From Pseudomonas denitrificans (nom. rej.) (lineage in GTDB: Bacteria; Pseudomonadota; Gammaproteobacteria; Pseudomonadales; Pseudomonadaceae): a DNA stretch of 64,000 nt. A program made the translations under genes and the position numbers. Shown here one piece after another: positions 45,579 to 54,415 of the stretch. Each line of letters opens with the position of its first letter. The stretch's first letter is position 1. The notes under the pieces were generated by a model. It saw nothing but the letters and a program-made list of their open reading frames with translations. It was not told the origin of the DNA and made no database searches. The stretch covers positions 2,232,001 through 2,296,000 of the forward strand of contig NZ_CP043626.1 in assembly GCF_008807415.1 (NCBI RefSeq), written 5' to 3'.

Positions 45579-46490
45579 TTACTGCGGGCCGAGTTTCTTG
45601 ATCAGCGCGTCGAGCATCTCGACTTCTTCGCCGGTGAGGTCGGTCAGCGGTGCGCGCACCGGGCCCGCGTCATGGCCGACCAGCTTGGCGCCAGCCTTGA
45701 TGATGCTCACGCCGTAGCCTTCGCAGCGATTGCGGATGGCCAGGTAGGGCAGGAAGAAATCGTCGATCAGGCGGTTGACCGTGGCGTGGTCGTCGCTGGC
45801 GATGGCGTTGTAGAAATCGATGGCGGTCTTCGGGATGAAGTTGAAGACGGCGGAGGAGTACACCGGCACGCCCAGCGCCTTGTAGGCCGCTGCGTAGACC
45901 TCGGCGGTCGGCAGGCCGCCGAGGTAGGTCAGGCGCTCGCCCAGGCGGCGGCGGATGGCGACCATCGGCTCGATCTCGCCGATGCCGTCCTTGAAGCCGA
46001 TCAGGTTCGGGCAGCGGTCGGCCAGCTTTTCCAGGCTGTCGGCGTTGAGGCGGCAGACGTTGCGGTTGTAGACCACCACGCCGAAGTCCACCGAGCGGCA
46101 GACCTGCTCGACGTGGGCCACCAGGCCTTCCTGGCTGGCTTCGGTCAGGTAGTGCGGCAGCAGCAGGATGCCGGCGGCGCCCTGCTTCTCGGCTTCCTGG
46201 GCGTAGGCGATGGCCTGACGGGTCGGGCCGCCGGCGCCGGCGAGGATCGGTACCTGGCCACGGCAGGTATCCACCGCGGTCTTGATGATCGAGGAGAACT
46301 CGTTGGGCTCCAGCGAGAAGAACTCGCCGGTGCCGCCGGCCGCGAAGAGTGCACTGGCTCCGTAAGGGGCCAGCCACTCCAGGCGACGGGCGTAGGTGTC
46401 CGCGCGGAAGTTGCCCTGGGTATCGAAGTCCGTCACGGGGAACGACAGCAGACCGGACGAAAGGGTGGACTTCAGTTCTTGTGGATTCAT
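45579..46490 (-). CDS. kdgD: 5-dehydro-4-deoxyglucarate dehydratase
   Basis: This is a 303-aa DapA-superfamily TIM-barrel enzyme that dehydrates and decarboxylates 5-dehydro-4-deoxy-D-glucarate to 2,5-dioxopentanoate. The N terminus ([15 protein letters not shown]), GGTGEFFSL, the Schiff-base lysine in IGFKDGIG and the Tyr in VVYNRN identify the KdgD group rather than DapA. It is the first gene after the FadR-type regulator and has that regulator's probable operator 68 bp upstream. Confidence 0.95.
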   Translation of the reverse strand: MNPQELKSTLSSGLLSFPVTDFDTQGNFRADTYARRLEWLAPYGASALFAAGGTGEFFSLEPNEFSSIIKTAVDTCRGQVPILAGAGGPTRQAIAYAQEAEKQGAAGILLLPHYLTEASQEGLVAHVEQVCRSVDFGVVVYNRNVCRLNADSLEKLADRCPNLIGFKDGIGEIEPMVAIRRRLGERLTYLGGLPTAEVYAAAYKALGVPVYSSAVFNFIPKTAIDFYNAIASDDHATVNRLIDDFFLPYLAIRNRCEGYGVSIIKAGAKLVGHDAGPVRAPLTDLTGEEVEMLDALIKKLGPQ

Positions 46491-46557
46491 TGGCGATCAC
46501 CCTGCAAAGCGAATTTTTATAGGAAGAGGTGCAACGACAATCGGCTTATGGCGTCAT

Positions 46558-46577
46558 GTTGTCGGTCATCGTACAAC
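46558..46577. promoter_or_regulatory. Operator for the FadR-type regulator upstream of kdgD
   Basis: GTTGTCGGTCATCGTACAAC has inverted GTTGT/ACAAC ends. Its right part GGTCATCGTACAAC recurs exactly at 47397-47410 upstream of the regulator gene itself. It is the best candidate site for the GntR/FadR-family protein. Confidence 0.65.
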
Positions 46578-46628
46578 TACAAACAAAAGCCGACAAGTCG
46601 TCAGACAACCTTTTCTTCCGTCCGCTCG

Positions 46629-47369
46629 TCAGCCGAGTTTTTCCTCGGCCGATTCGTGGGCACGGCGCAGGCGTTCGCGGGAGTTGGTGAGGTGCAGGCG
46701 CATGGCGGCGCGGGCGGCGTCGGTGTCGCCGCGGGCGATGGCGTCGAAGATATCTTCGTGCTCGCGGTTGACCCGCGCCAGGTAGTGGCTCTGGTCGTCA
46801 TGGGCCAGGCGCGCCGAGTTGAGGCGGGTGCGCGGGATGATGCTCGCCCCCAGGTGGCTCATGATGTCGGTGAAGTAGCGGTTGCCCGTGGCTTCGGCGA
46901 TGCGCAGGTGGAACTGGAAGTCCGAGGCCACCGCGTCGCGGCCGTTGGCCTGGCTCTCCTCCAGCGCATCCAGGGCGTCGCGCAGGCCCTGCAGCTGCTC
47001 GGGGCTGCGGCGCTGGGCGGCGAGCCCGGCGGACTCCACCTCCAGGCTGATGCGCAACTCCAGCACAGCCAACACGTCACGCAGGGTGACGATGGTCGCC
47101 GGGTCGATGCGGAACGGGCCGTCCTTGGGCGTGTCCAGCACGAAGGTGCCGATGCCGTGGCGGGTTTCCACCAGCCCCGCGGCCTGCAGCCGGGAGATCG
47201 CCTCGCGGACCACGGTACGGCTGACGCCCTGCTCGGTCATGATCGCCGACTCGGTGGGCAGCTTGTCGCCGGGCTTGATGCGACCATCGCGGATACGCGC
47301 GGAAAGCTCGGCGACCACGTCATGGGCGAGGCTGCGGGAACGTTTGCGGGGAAGCGGACTGGTCGGCAT
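46629..47369 (-). CDS. FadR/GntR family transcriptional regulator of aldarate catabolism
   Basis: This is a 246-aa regulator with an N-terminal winged helix (LAHDVVAELSARIRDGRIKPGDKLPTESAIMTEQGVSRTVVREAISRLQAAGLVETRHGIGTFV) and a helical FCD ligand-binding domain whose metal-site histidines are in FQFHLRIAEATGN and AAMRLHLTNSRERL. The start at 47369 is preferred: the next upstream ATG, at 47402, lies inside the operator copy 47397-47410. It probably represses kdgD and its own gene, with an aldarate as inducer. Confidence 0.88.
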   Translation of the reverse strand: MPTSPLPRKRSRSLAHDVVAELSARIRDGRIKPGDKLPTESAIMTEQGVSRTVVREAISRLQAAGLVETRHGIGTFVLDTPKDGPFRIDPATIVTLRDVLAVLELRISLEVESAGLAAQRRSPEQLQGLRDALDALEESQANGRDAVASDFQFHLRIAEATGNRYFTDIMSHLGASIIPRTRLNSARLAHDDQSHYLARVNREHEDIFDAIARGDTDAARAAMRLHLTNSRERLRRAHESAEEKLG

Positions 47370-47396
47370 GGTGGTCGCTGGAATAGATGAAGTGGC

Positions 47397-47410
47397 GGTC
47401 ATCGTACAAC
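47397..47410. promoter_or_regulatory. Second copy of the FadR-type operator half, upstream of the regulator gene
   Basis: GGTCATCGTACAAC is identical to 46564-46577. It lies 28 bp before the preferred start codon of the regulator, pointing to autoregulation. Confidence 0.6.
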
Positions 47411-47491
47411 ATCGGGACAGGGGCCGGCCATGGCTGGCCAGTTGTGTGATGACTCTGCCCTGCCCCCTTCCGCCGATGCCACATCGCGCGC

Positions 47492-47578
47492 AGGAGCGGA
47501 CTCCGTCCGCGATGGCTTCGCCCAGCTCCTTGTTTGGCCGGAGCGGCACCGAACCGATCGCGGACGGAGTCCGCTCCT
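47492..47578. repeat. Perfect 22-bp inverted repeat (REPIN-like)
   Basis: AGGAGCGGACTCCGTCCGCG plus AT (47492-47513) is repeated exactly in inverse orientation at 47557-47578, with a 43-bp spacer. It is a REP doublet between the regulator and the DUF6306-like gene. Confidence 0.75.
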
Positions 47579-47582
47579 ACGC

Positions 47583-47953
47583 TCATTGGTGTAACCGCAG
47601 CACCGCCTCCAGCTCTTCGCGCAGCCAGGGCTCATGGATTTCCGGCAGGCGCTGCGTGATCTGCCGGCAACCCAGCGCTGGCCACGGCCGATGAAGTCGA
47701 AACGCAGCTCCAGGTCGTCGATGGCCATGGCGCTGGCATGGAAGTCGCCCACGCCGGTATCCGGCGTGGCGCCCAGTCGCTCCAGGCAACGCCGCAGGCG
47801 CCGGCAGCTTTCCGCCTCGCCCTGGTGCAAACGTTCCAGGCGGTGGCGTGCCACGGCCTCGTCGGCCTGCCGCAGGCTGTCGAGCATCACCCGCGCACCA
47901 GCGCGCTCGGCGCGCATCAAGGTCTGCAACCAGTCAATCAGATCGTCGGACAT
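47583..47953 (-). CDS. DUF6306-like protein (frame-disrupted)
   Basis: This is a small helical protein, 123 aa after repair. It starts MSDDLIDWLQTLMRAERAGARVMLDSL and contains LHQGEAESCRRLRRCLERLGA and AMAIDDLELRFDFIGRGQRWV, a ferritin-like four-helix pattern seen in a small Pseudomonas/Burkholderia family; the DUF number is from memory and tentative. A base is missing near 47662-47666 (GCCGGCAG on the coding strand should be GCCGGCCAG), after which QITQRLPEIHEPWLREELEAVLRLHQ completes the protein. The function is unknown. Confidence 0.6.
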
Positions 47954-48334
47954 GAAGCCCCCAGGTCATCGCGAAGGCCCATCCTAGACCGTCTCGCGAA
48001 ACGGTTTTAAATGAATTGAATTGCACTGACGCTGCAATTTTCCGAATACATCCAGCCCGCGCCGTACCTCTTCATTTCCGCTGCGCCGCTCGTCGGCCTT
48101 GATCCCGGACAAGGCATTGCAGAGCGGCCGCGTGCCAGATCTTCGCTTTCAAATCAAAATAACTGCACTTATGCAGCATTATTATTCGTTTGTTGCATCC
48201 ATCTGCGCTGTTCAGACTGATCGGGCTCCCTGCGGCGAATTGCCTCCTACCTTGCCTCTTCGCCGATTAAGCAACGCTTAGCACTCTCGGGTGCCGTGGG
48301 AGCCGTCAGTCAACCGGAGTACGACGGAATCAAG
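47954..48334. promoter_or_regulatory. Upstream region of the ccoN-like gene with an Anr/Fnr-like box
   Basis: This 380-bp, locally AT-rich region contains TTGATCCCGGACAA at 48099-48112. It matches the Anr/Fnr consensus TTGAT-N4-ATCAA in the left half and in the last CAA of the right. Orphan ccoN genes are oxygen- or stress-regulated, so the site is plausible though imperfect. Nothing else is recognised here. Confidence 0.35.
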
Positions 48335-49780
<1,446 letters not shown>

Positions 49781-49790
49781 GGACGCGACG

Positions 49791-49994
49791 ATGCTACTGA
49801 GCCTTATCGGCCTGATCGCCTGTATCGCCGCCTGCTGGCAATCCTGCCGCCATGACGACGAACAGGCGGCGCTGCTGCCCTTCGCCGACGACCCGGAAGC
49901 CGCACGGCGCATGAGCGCGGCCACCGGCCGGCACTGCGAAAGGATCGTCCAGCCGCTGCCGGAGCCGCCACCGCCCTACCGACTGCGCGCCTGA
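49791..49994 (+). CDS. CcoQ-like small membrane protein
   Basis: This is a 67-aa protein with one N-terminal transmembrane segment (MLLSLIGLIACIAACW) and a soluble acidic/Pro-rich tail. It starts 10 nt after the orphan ccoN with a GAGG ribosome site. By position it corresponds to the CcoQ4-type partner of CcoN4; sequence similarity alone is too short to prove this. Confidence 0.65.
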   Translation: MLLSLIGLIACIAACWQSCRHDDEQAALLPFADDPEAARRMSAATGRHCERIVQPLPEPPPPYRLRA

Positions 49995-50062
49995 TCTCCG
50001 ACGCCAGTGATTTCCTGCTCCACGGACGGAGCCTCCCCGAGTGCCGATGTTGGCACCTTGCA

Positions 50063-50092
50063 GGGCTCTTTCCCGCGAGAGCCCGTTTTTTT
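50063..50092 (+). terminator. Rho-independent terminator after ccoN-ccoQ
   Basis: GGGCTCT (50063-50069) pairs with AGAGCCC (50078-50084) and is followed by G and a run of seven T. Confidence 0.85.
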
Positions 50093-50117
50093 CAGACTTC
50101 GCTCCCCGGACCTTCCG

Positions 50118-51251
50118 ATGCCCGCCCTCACCGGCTGGCGGCACCGCGCCGCCGCGTACCTGCCCGACATTCCCCATACCCGCCCGCGCGAATGGCTGCG
50201 CGCCTCGCTCGGCGCCAGCCTGGGCTTCCTGCTCAGCGCCGCCACCTGCGGCCTGCTGTTCGGCTCCTCGGTGGCGCTGCACTTCGCCGGCCCCTGGGCC
50301 GCTTCGGCCGTGCTGCTGTTCGCCGTCTCGTCCGGTGCCCTCGCCCAGCCCTGGTCGGTGATCGGCAGCTACCTGTGCGCCTCGCTGGTGGCGCTGCTGA
50401 TCGGCCTGTTCCTGCCCGCCGGCATCGCCAGCGCGGCCCTCGCCCTCGGGCTGAGCCTGCTGCTGATGTACCCGCTGCGCTGCCTTCATCCGCCGGGCGG
50501 TGCGCTGGCCTTCTGCATGGTGTTCGCCTCGCCGCTGCCCGGCGAGCCGGCGTGGATGGCATCGCTGCCGGCAATCAGCGGCGGCCTCGGCCTGGTGCTG
50601 CTTGCGCTGCTGTTCAACAACCTGACACGCATGCCCTACCCGCGCCGCCGCAGCCTCGCGCCGGACAACCACCAGACCCAGGACCCGGCCCCCGGCGCGC
50701 GGGTCGGCATCCAGGCCGCCGACCTCGACCAGGCGCTGGACGAGCTTGAGGGCTTTGTCGACATCACCCGCGACGACCTCGAGCGCCTGGTGCGCAGCAC
50801 CGAGCGCCACGCCCTGCGCCGCAGCATGGGCGAGACCCGCGCGCGGGAGATGATGTCCCGCGACTTGATCTGCGCCTCGCCGGAAACCCCGCTCAGCCAC
50901 GCCCTGCGCCTGCTGGTGAAGCACCACCTGAAGGCCCTGCCGATCCTCGACGAGGAGCGCCGGCTGGTGGGCATCGTCAGCCTGATCGACCTGCTGGTGC
51001 CCAGGGGCGCCTGGTGGAAGCGCCTGCTCGGCGGCATCGGCCTGCGCCGCGACCGCCTGCTGGGCGAGGTGATGACCCGCCCGGTGCTGCATGTGGATGC
51101 CGACACCCATGCGGTGGAACTGATCCCGCTGCTCTCCGACCACGGCCTGCACTGCCTGCCCGTGCTGGAGCGCGGCGAACTGGTGGGCGTGATCACCCAG
51201 ACCGACCTGATCGCCGCGCTGGAGCGCGACCTGCTCAGTCACCTGGGCTGA
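50118..51251 (+). CDS. HPP family membrane protein with CBS domains
   Basis: This is a 377-aa protein. The N-terminal half is an HPP-type membrane domain with four or five helices and the signature HPPGGALAF; the C-terminal half carries two CBS domains (AREMMSRDLICASPETPLSHALRLLVKHHLKALPILDEERRLVGIVSLIDLL and GEVMTRPVLHVDADTHAVELIPLLSDHGLHCLPVLERGELVGVITQTDLI). HPP proteins in plants and cyanobacteria transport nitrite; CBS domains bind adenine nucleotides and would gate the channel. Start at 50118 gives a conventional N terminus; upstream in-frame codons overlap the terminator. Confidence 0.85.
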   Translation: MPALTGWRHRAAAYLPDIPHTRPREWLRASLGASLGFLLSAATCGLLFGSSVALHFAGPWAASAVLLFAVSSGALAQPWSVIGSYLCASLVALLIGLFLPAGIASAALALGLSLLLMYPLRCLHPPGGALAFCMVFASPLPGEPAWMASLPAISGGLGLVLLALLFNNLTRMPYPRRRSLAPDNHQTQDPAPGARVGIQAADLDQALDELEGFVDITRDDLERLVRSTERHALRRSMGETRAREMMSRDLICASPETPLSHALRLLVKHHLKALPILDEERRLVGIVSLIDLLVPRGAWWKRLLGGIGLRRDRLLGEVMTRPVLHVDADTHAVELIPLLSDHGLHCLPVLERGELVGVITQTDLIAALERDLLSHLG

Positions 51252-51325
51252 CCGCGCTTTCAGTTCGCCTGGGCTGACAGCCCTTTCCGTTACACTGGCC
51301 GCCTGAATCGCGCAGAAGCCTTTGC

Positions 51326-52186
51326 ATGGACATCGACCTCACCCGCACCTTCCTGGAAATCGTCCGCCACGGCAGCTTCGTGGCCGCCGCCGACCGCATG
51401 CACGTCACCCAGACCGCCGTCACCGCGCGGGTGCAGAAGCTGGAGGCACACCTCAACTGCACGCTGTTCGTGCGCAACCGCGCCGGCGCCCGCCTGACGC
51501 CGGACGGCGAGGCCTTCGTCACCTACGCCAACCAGATCCTGCAGACATGGGAAGCCGCCCAGCGCGACCTGCCACTGCCCGAAGGCATCCACAACGTGCT
51601 GCACATCGGCGGCGAGGTGAGCCTGTGCAACCCGCTGATGCTGCGTTGGGTCAGCCGTATCCGCCAGACCATCGGCGACCACGCAGTGCGCGCCGAGATC
51701 GGCGACGGCCAGAGCCTGCTGCGCCAGCTGGAGCTGGGCGTGCTCGATGCCGCCCTGGTCTACCAGCCGACCTACTGGCCGGGGATGCAGGTGGAGCAGT
51801 TGCTGGAGGAGAAGCTGATCCTGGTGCGCGCGCAGAACCCCGAACCCTACGTCTACATCGACTGGGGCGAAGGCTTCCGCCAGCAGCACGACAGCGCCCT
51901 GCCGGAACTGTCCAAGGCGCCGGTATCGTTCAACCTCGGCCCGCTGGCGCTGCAGTACATCCTGGAGAACGGCGGCTCGGGCTACTTCCGTACGCGGGTG
52001 GTGCAGAGCTACCTCGACCGCAAGGTGCTGCGCCGCGTGCCCAAGGCACCGGAGTTCAGCTACCCGACTTATCTCGTGTATTCGCGGGACCGCGACTCGC
52101 AGGCGCTGCAGCAGGCCTTCGCGGTGCTGCGCGAGGTGGTGGCGCAGGACCCGGACTGGTCGCAGCGCTGGGACCCGATGATCTGA
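51326..52186 (+). CDS. LysR family transcriptional regulator
   Basis: This is a 286-aa regulator with the helix-turn-helix DIDLTRTFLEIVRHGSFVAAADRMHVTQTAVTARVQKLEAHLNCTLFVRN and an effector domain. The TAVTAR variant of the recognition helix (usual SAVS) marks a particular LysR subgroup. Transcribed in the same direction as the HPP-CBS gene 74 nt upstream; targets unknown. Confidence 0.88.
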   Translation: MDIDLTRTFLEIVRHGSFVAAADRMHVTQTAVTARVQKLEAHLNCTLFVRNRAGARLTPDGEAFVTYANQILQTWEAAQRDLPLPEGIHNVLHIGGEVSLCNPLMLRWVSRIRQTIGDHAVRAEIGDGQSLLRQLELGVLDAALVYQPTYWPGMQVEQLLEEKLILVRAQNPEPYVYIDWGEGFRQQHDSALPELSKAPVSFNLGPLALQYILENGGSGYFRTRVVQSYLDRKVLRRVPKAPEFSYPTYLVYSRDRDSQALQQAFAVLREVVAQDPDWSQRWDPMI

Positions 52187-52299
52187 GCCGCCAGAGCCGG
52201 GCAGGATCAGAATCCTATGAACCCTCCTCCAGAGTAATCTCATAGGGGCAAATCGGCCTCACTTCCACCATGGCGCCCTCTTTCTCCAGTGCGCCCACC

Positions 52300-52959
52300 A
52301 TGAAACCGCTTTCTCTCATCCGCCACTCGCTGCTGCGCCCCTGGCTGATAATGCTGTCGTGCGTCGCCTCGCTGGCACAGGCGACCGACAGCAACACACC
52401 TCCCGAGCTACTCCGCCTGGCCACAGCCCAGTTCACCGTTGGCGCGCCGCTGTGGCGATCCCTGATAGTGGGCAACCTGGTTACCGAAGCGAAACTCGTC
52501 ACGCTGGAGGGCGCCCGCAATAACCTGGGCTCCGGCGAGTGGCAACACGACATGGACGGCGAAGACAGCCGCGACTGGCTCTGCTATTGGCTCCCGCATG
52601 CAAGGCTGGGCCTATGGCTGGTTTCCGACGCCAGGAAGACCGATGGCAGCCATCGCATCACGCGCATCACCCTGCGCAACCAGCCCCAGCCACAAACCAC
52701 CAGCGCGTGCGCGGCACTACGGTCTCCCCAGCTTTCGCTGTCGCTCGATGGCTATGACTGGATTGGTGCGTCGAGTGCGGAAGTGCAGGCGGTCATGGGA
52801 GTATCGACACCGCCGGCGGACGGCTGGTGGCGCTTCGAACATCACCGCCGGATCGAAGGCAAGTGCGATAGAACCCGATACCGCACCAACTGGCTCTGGC
52901 TGCACTTCGCCAAAGGCCGCGTGGATGAGATCGACGCGGGGCAGATCTCCAACTGCTGA
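52300..52959 (+). CDS. Exported hypothetical protein
   Basis: This is a 219-aa protein with a signal peptide (hydrophobic PWLIMLSCVASLAQA) and a mature part rich in Trp and with three or four Cys. No family recognised. An upstream in-frame ATG at 52270 is possible; 52300 gives a better signal peptide start (MKPLSLIRH). Codon and base composition are slightly less GC-biased than in its neighbours, which may hint at a recent gain. Confidence 0.65.
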   Translation: MKPLSLIRHSLLRPWLIMLSCVASLAQATDSNTPPELLRLATAQFTVGAPLWRSLIVGNLVTEAKLVTLEGARNNLGSGEWQHDMDGEDSRDWLCYWLPHARLGLWLVSDARKTDGSHRITRITLRNQPQPQTTSACAALRSPQLSLSLDGYDWIGASSAEVQAVMGVSTPPADGWWRFEHHRRIEGKCDRTRYRTNWLWLHFAKGRVDEIDAGQISNC

Positions 52960-52987
52960 GTGTGCCTGGGCACAGTCCACGGCCGCC

Positions 52988-53050
52988 GTAGGAGCGAGCC
53001 CGCCCGCAAGCCCCGCCCGGACAACCATGGCAGGCAGGCTCGCCCCTACA
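52988..53050. repeat. REP doublet
   Basis: GTAGGAGCGAGCCCGCCCGC is mirrored at the right by GGCAGGCTCGCCCCTAC (53033-53049), a standard Pseudomonas REP pair between convergent genes. Confidence 0.6.
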
Positions 53051-53164
53051 GGTACCACGCCCTTGTCCTCCCCAGGTTCCCGGCCCTTTCCTGTCAGGGG
53101 AAGGAGGCGTATGCCGGGTGTTCCTGTGTTCGCAAAACCTTCGCCGACAAGGTCCGCAGCCCTA

Positions 53165-53203
53165 CGCAGGGCGCATAACCCGTTCCGGGTTATGCGCCCT
53201 GCG
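53165..53203. repeat. Perfect 18-bp palindromic hairpin, short form of the GGGCGCATAAC repeat
   Basis: CGCAGGGCGCATAACCCG at 53165-53182 is perfectly mirrored at 53186-53203 around TTC. It has the same outer arms as the repeats at 33743 and 39028 but has lost the inner part. It lies between convergent genes and could end transcription from both sides. Confidence 0.7.
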
Positions 53204-53224
53204 CGGCTGCCCTATTAGCCGCGG

Positions 53225-54415
53225 TTACATCAACCGCGCCTTGAGCAACGGCCGCAGCAGGTAGTTCAGCACGCTGCGCTTGCCGCTGAGGATGTCCACC
53301 TCGGCGACCATGCCGGGGATGATCGGCAGCACCTCGCCGTTGCGCATCAGCTGGCTGCCGTCGGTCTTGATCAGCACCTGGTAGTAGTACTCCTTGCCGT
53401 GCACCGTATCTTCTTCGATCGTGTCGGCGCTGATCTGTTCCAGGGTGCCCTTCAAATCGCCGTAGATGCTGTAGTCGTAGGCGGTGATCTTGACCTTGGC
53501 TGGCATGCCCGGCACCAGGAAGGCCACGTCGCGCGGCTTGACCTTGGCTTCCACCAGCAGGCGTTCCTCCACCGGGATCACCTCCATGATCGGCTCGCCC
53601 GGCTGCACCACGCCGCCGCGGGTGCTGATCAGCACGGTGTTCACCCGCCCGCGCACCGGCGAGAGGATTTCCGTACGGCGCAGCTGGTCCTTGCGCTGCT
53701 GGACGATGGGCTCGATCTGCGCCAGCTGGGCCTTCTTCTCCTGCCGCTCGGTGTAGGCATCCTGGAAATAGGTGTTCTTCAGCTCGGTGAGCTTGCCGCT
53801 CAGGGTAGCGATGTCCTGGCTCAGCTTGAGTGCTTCCATCTGGCTCACCGCGCGGCGCTCCACCAGCGGCTTGACCAGCGCCAGCTGGCTCTGCGCCAGG
53901 CGAACCTGCTGCTGCAGCGAGCGGGTGTTCTCCTCCAGCTTGTCCCGCCGCGACTTGAACAGCTCACGTTCGGAACGCGCCACCGGGCCGTCGGCGGGCA
54001 CGCCTGCGGGGAAGACGATGTGGTCCTGGCCCATGACTTCCGCGTCCAGCCGAGCGATGGCGGCACCGAGGACCTCGGCCTGGTTGGCCGCTTCCTGCCA
54101 GGAGGTCTCGAAGTGCGTGCGGTCCAGGCGCACCAGCGGCTGGCCGACCTGCACCAGCTCGCCCTCCTGCACCAGCAGACGGTCGAGGATACCCCCCTCC
54201 AGGCTCTGGATCTTCTGCATGCGGCTGAAGGGCACCACGCGGCCATCGCCTCGTGTCACCTCGTCCAGCTCGGCCCAGGCTGCCCAGGCGACAGCGGCGA
54301 CCAGGCTCAGCAGCAGTGCCCAGAGCAGCGGCCGCGACACCGGGTGGCTGGAAGCCAGCAGCGGGTCCTGCAGCTCGCGACGCAGGCGTTCGGCAGCGCG
54401 GGTTTCACTGGCCAT
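53225..54415 (-). CDS. bapD: Type I secretion membrane fusion protein (HlyD/LapC-like)
   Basis: This is a 396-aa periplasmic adaptor. One N-terminal transmembrane helix (LLWALLLSLVAAVAWAAWAELD) is followed by the lipoyl half-motif (VVPFSRMQKIQSLEGGILDRLLVQEGELV), a long coiled-coil hairpin (residues about 110-240) and the second lipoyl/beta-barrel part (SPVRGRVNTVLISTRGGVVQPGEPIMEVIP). It links the ABC exporter to the outer-membrane channel. It overlaps the ABC gene by 11 bp. By gene order it equals PA1877 (BapD) of P. aeruginosa. Confidence 0.9.
   Translation of the reverse strand: MASETRAAERLRRELQDPLLASSHPVSRPLLWALLLSLVAAVAWAAWAELDEVTRGDGRVVPFSRMQKIQSLEGGILDRLLVQEGELVQVGQPLVRLDRTHFETSWQEAANQAEVLGAAIARLDAEVMGQDHIVFPAGVPADGPVARSERELFKSRRDKLEENTRSLQQQVRLAQSQLALVKPLVERRAVSQMEALKLSQDIATLSGKLTELKNTYFQDAYTERQEKKAQLAQIEPIVQQRKDQLRRTEILSPVRGRVNTVLISTRGGVVQPGEPIMEVIPVEERLLVEAKVKPRDVAFLVPGMPAKVKITAYDYSIYGDLKGTLEQISADTIEEDTVHGKEYYYQVLIKTDGSQLMRNGEVLPIIPGMVAEVDILSGKRSVLNYLLRPLLKARLM

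Noticed and set aside
47402..47549. Longer N terminus for the FadR-type regulator
   Set aside because: It crosses the operator copy and part of the REPIN and encodes low-complexity sequence before the winged helix.
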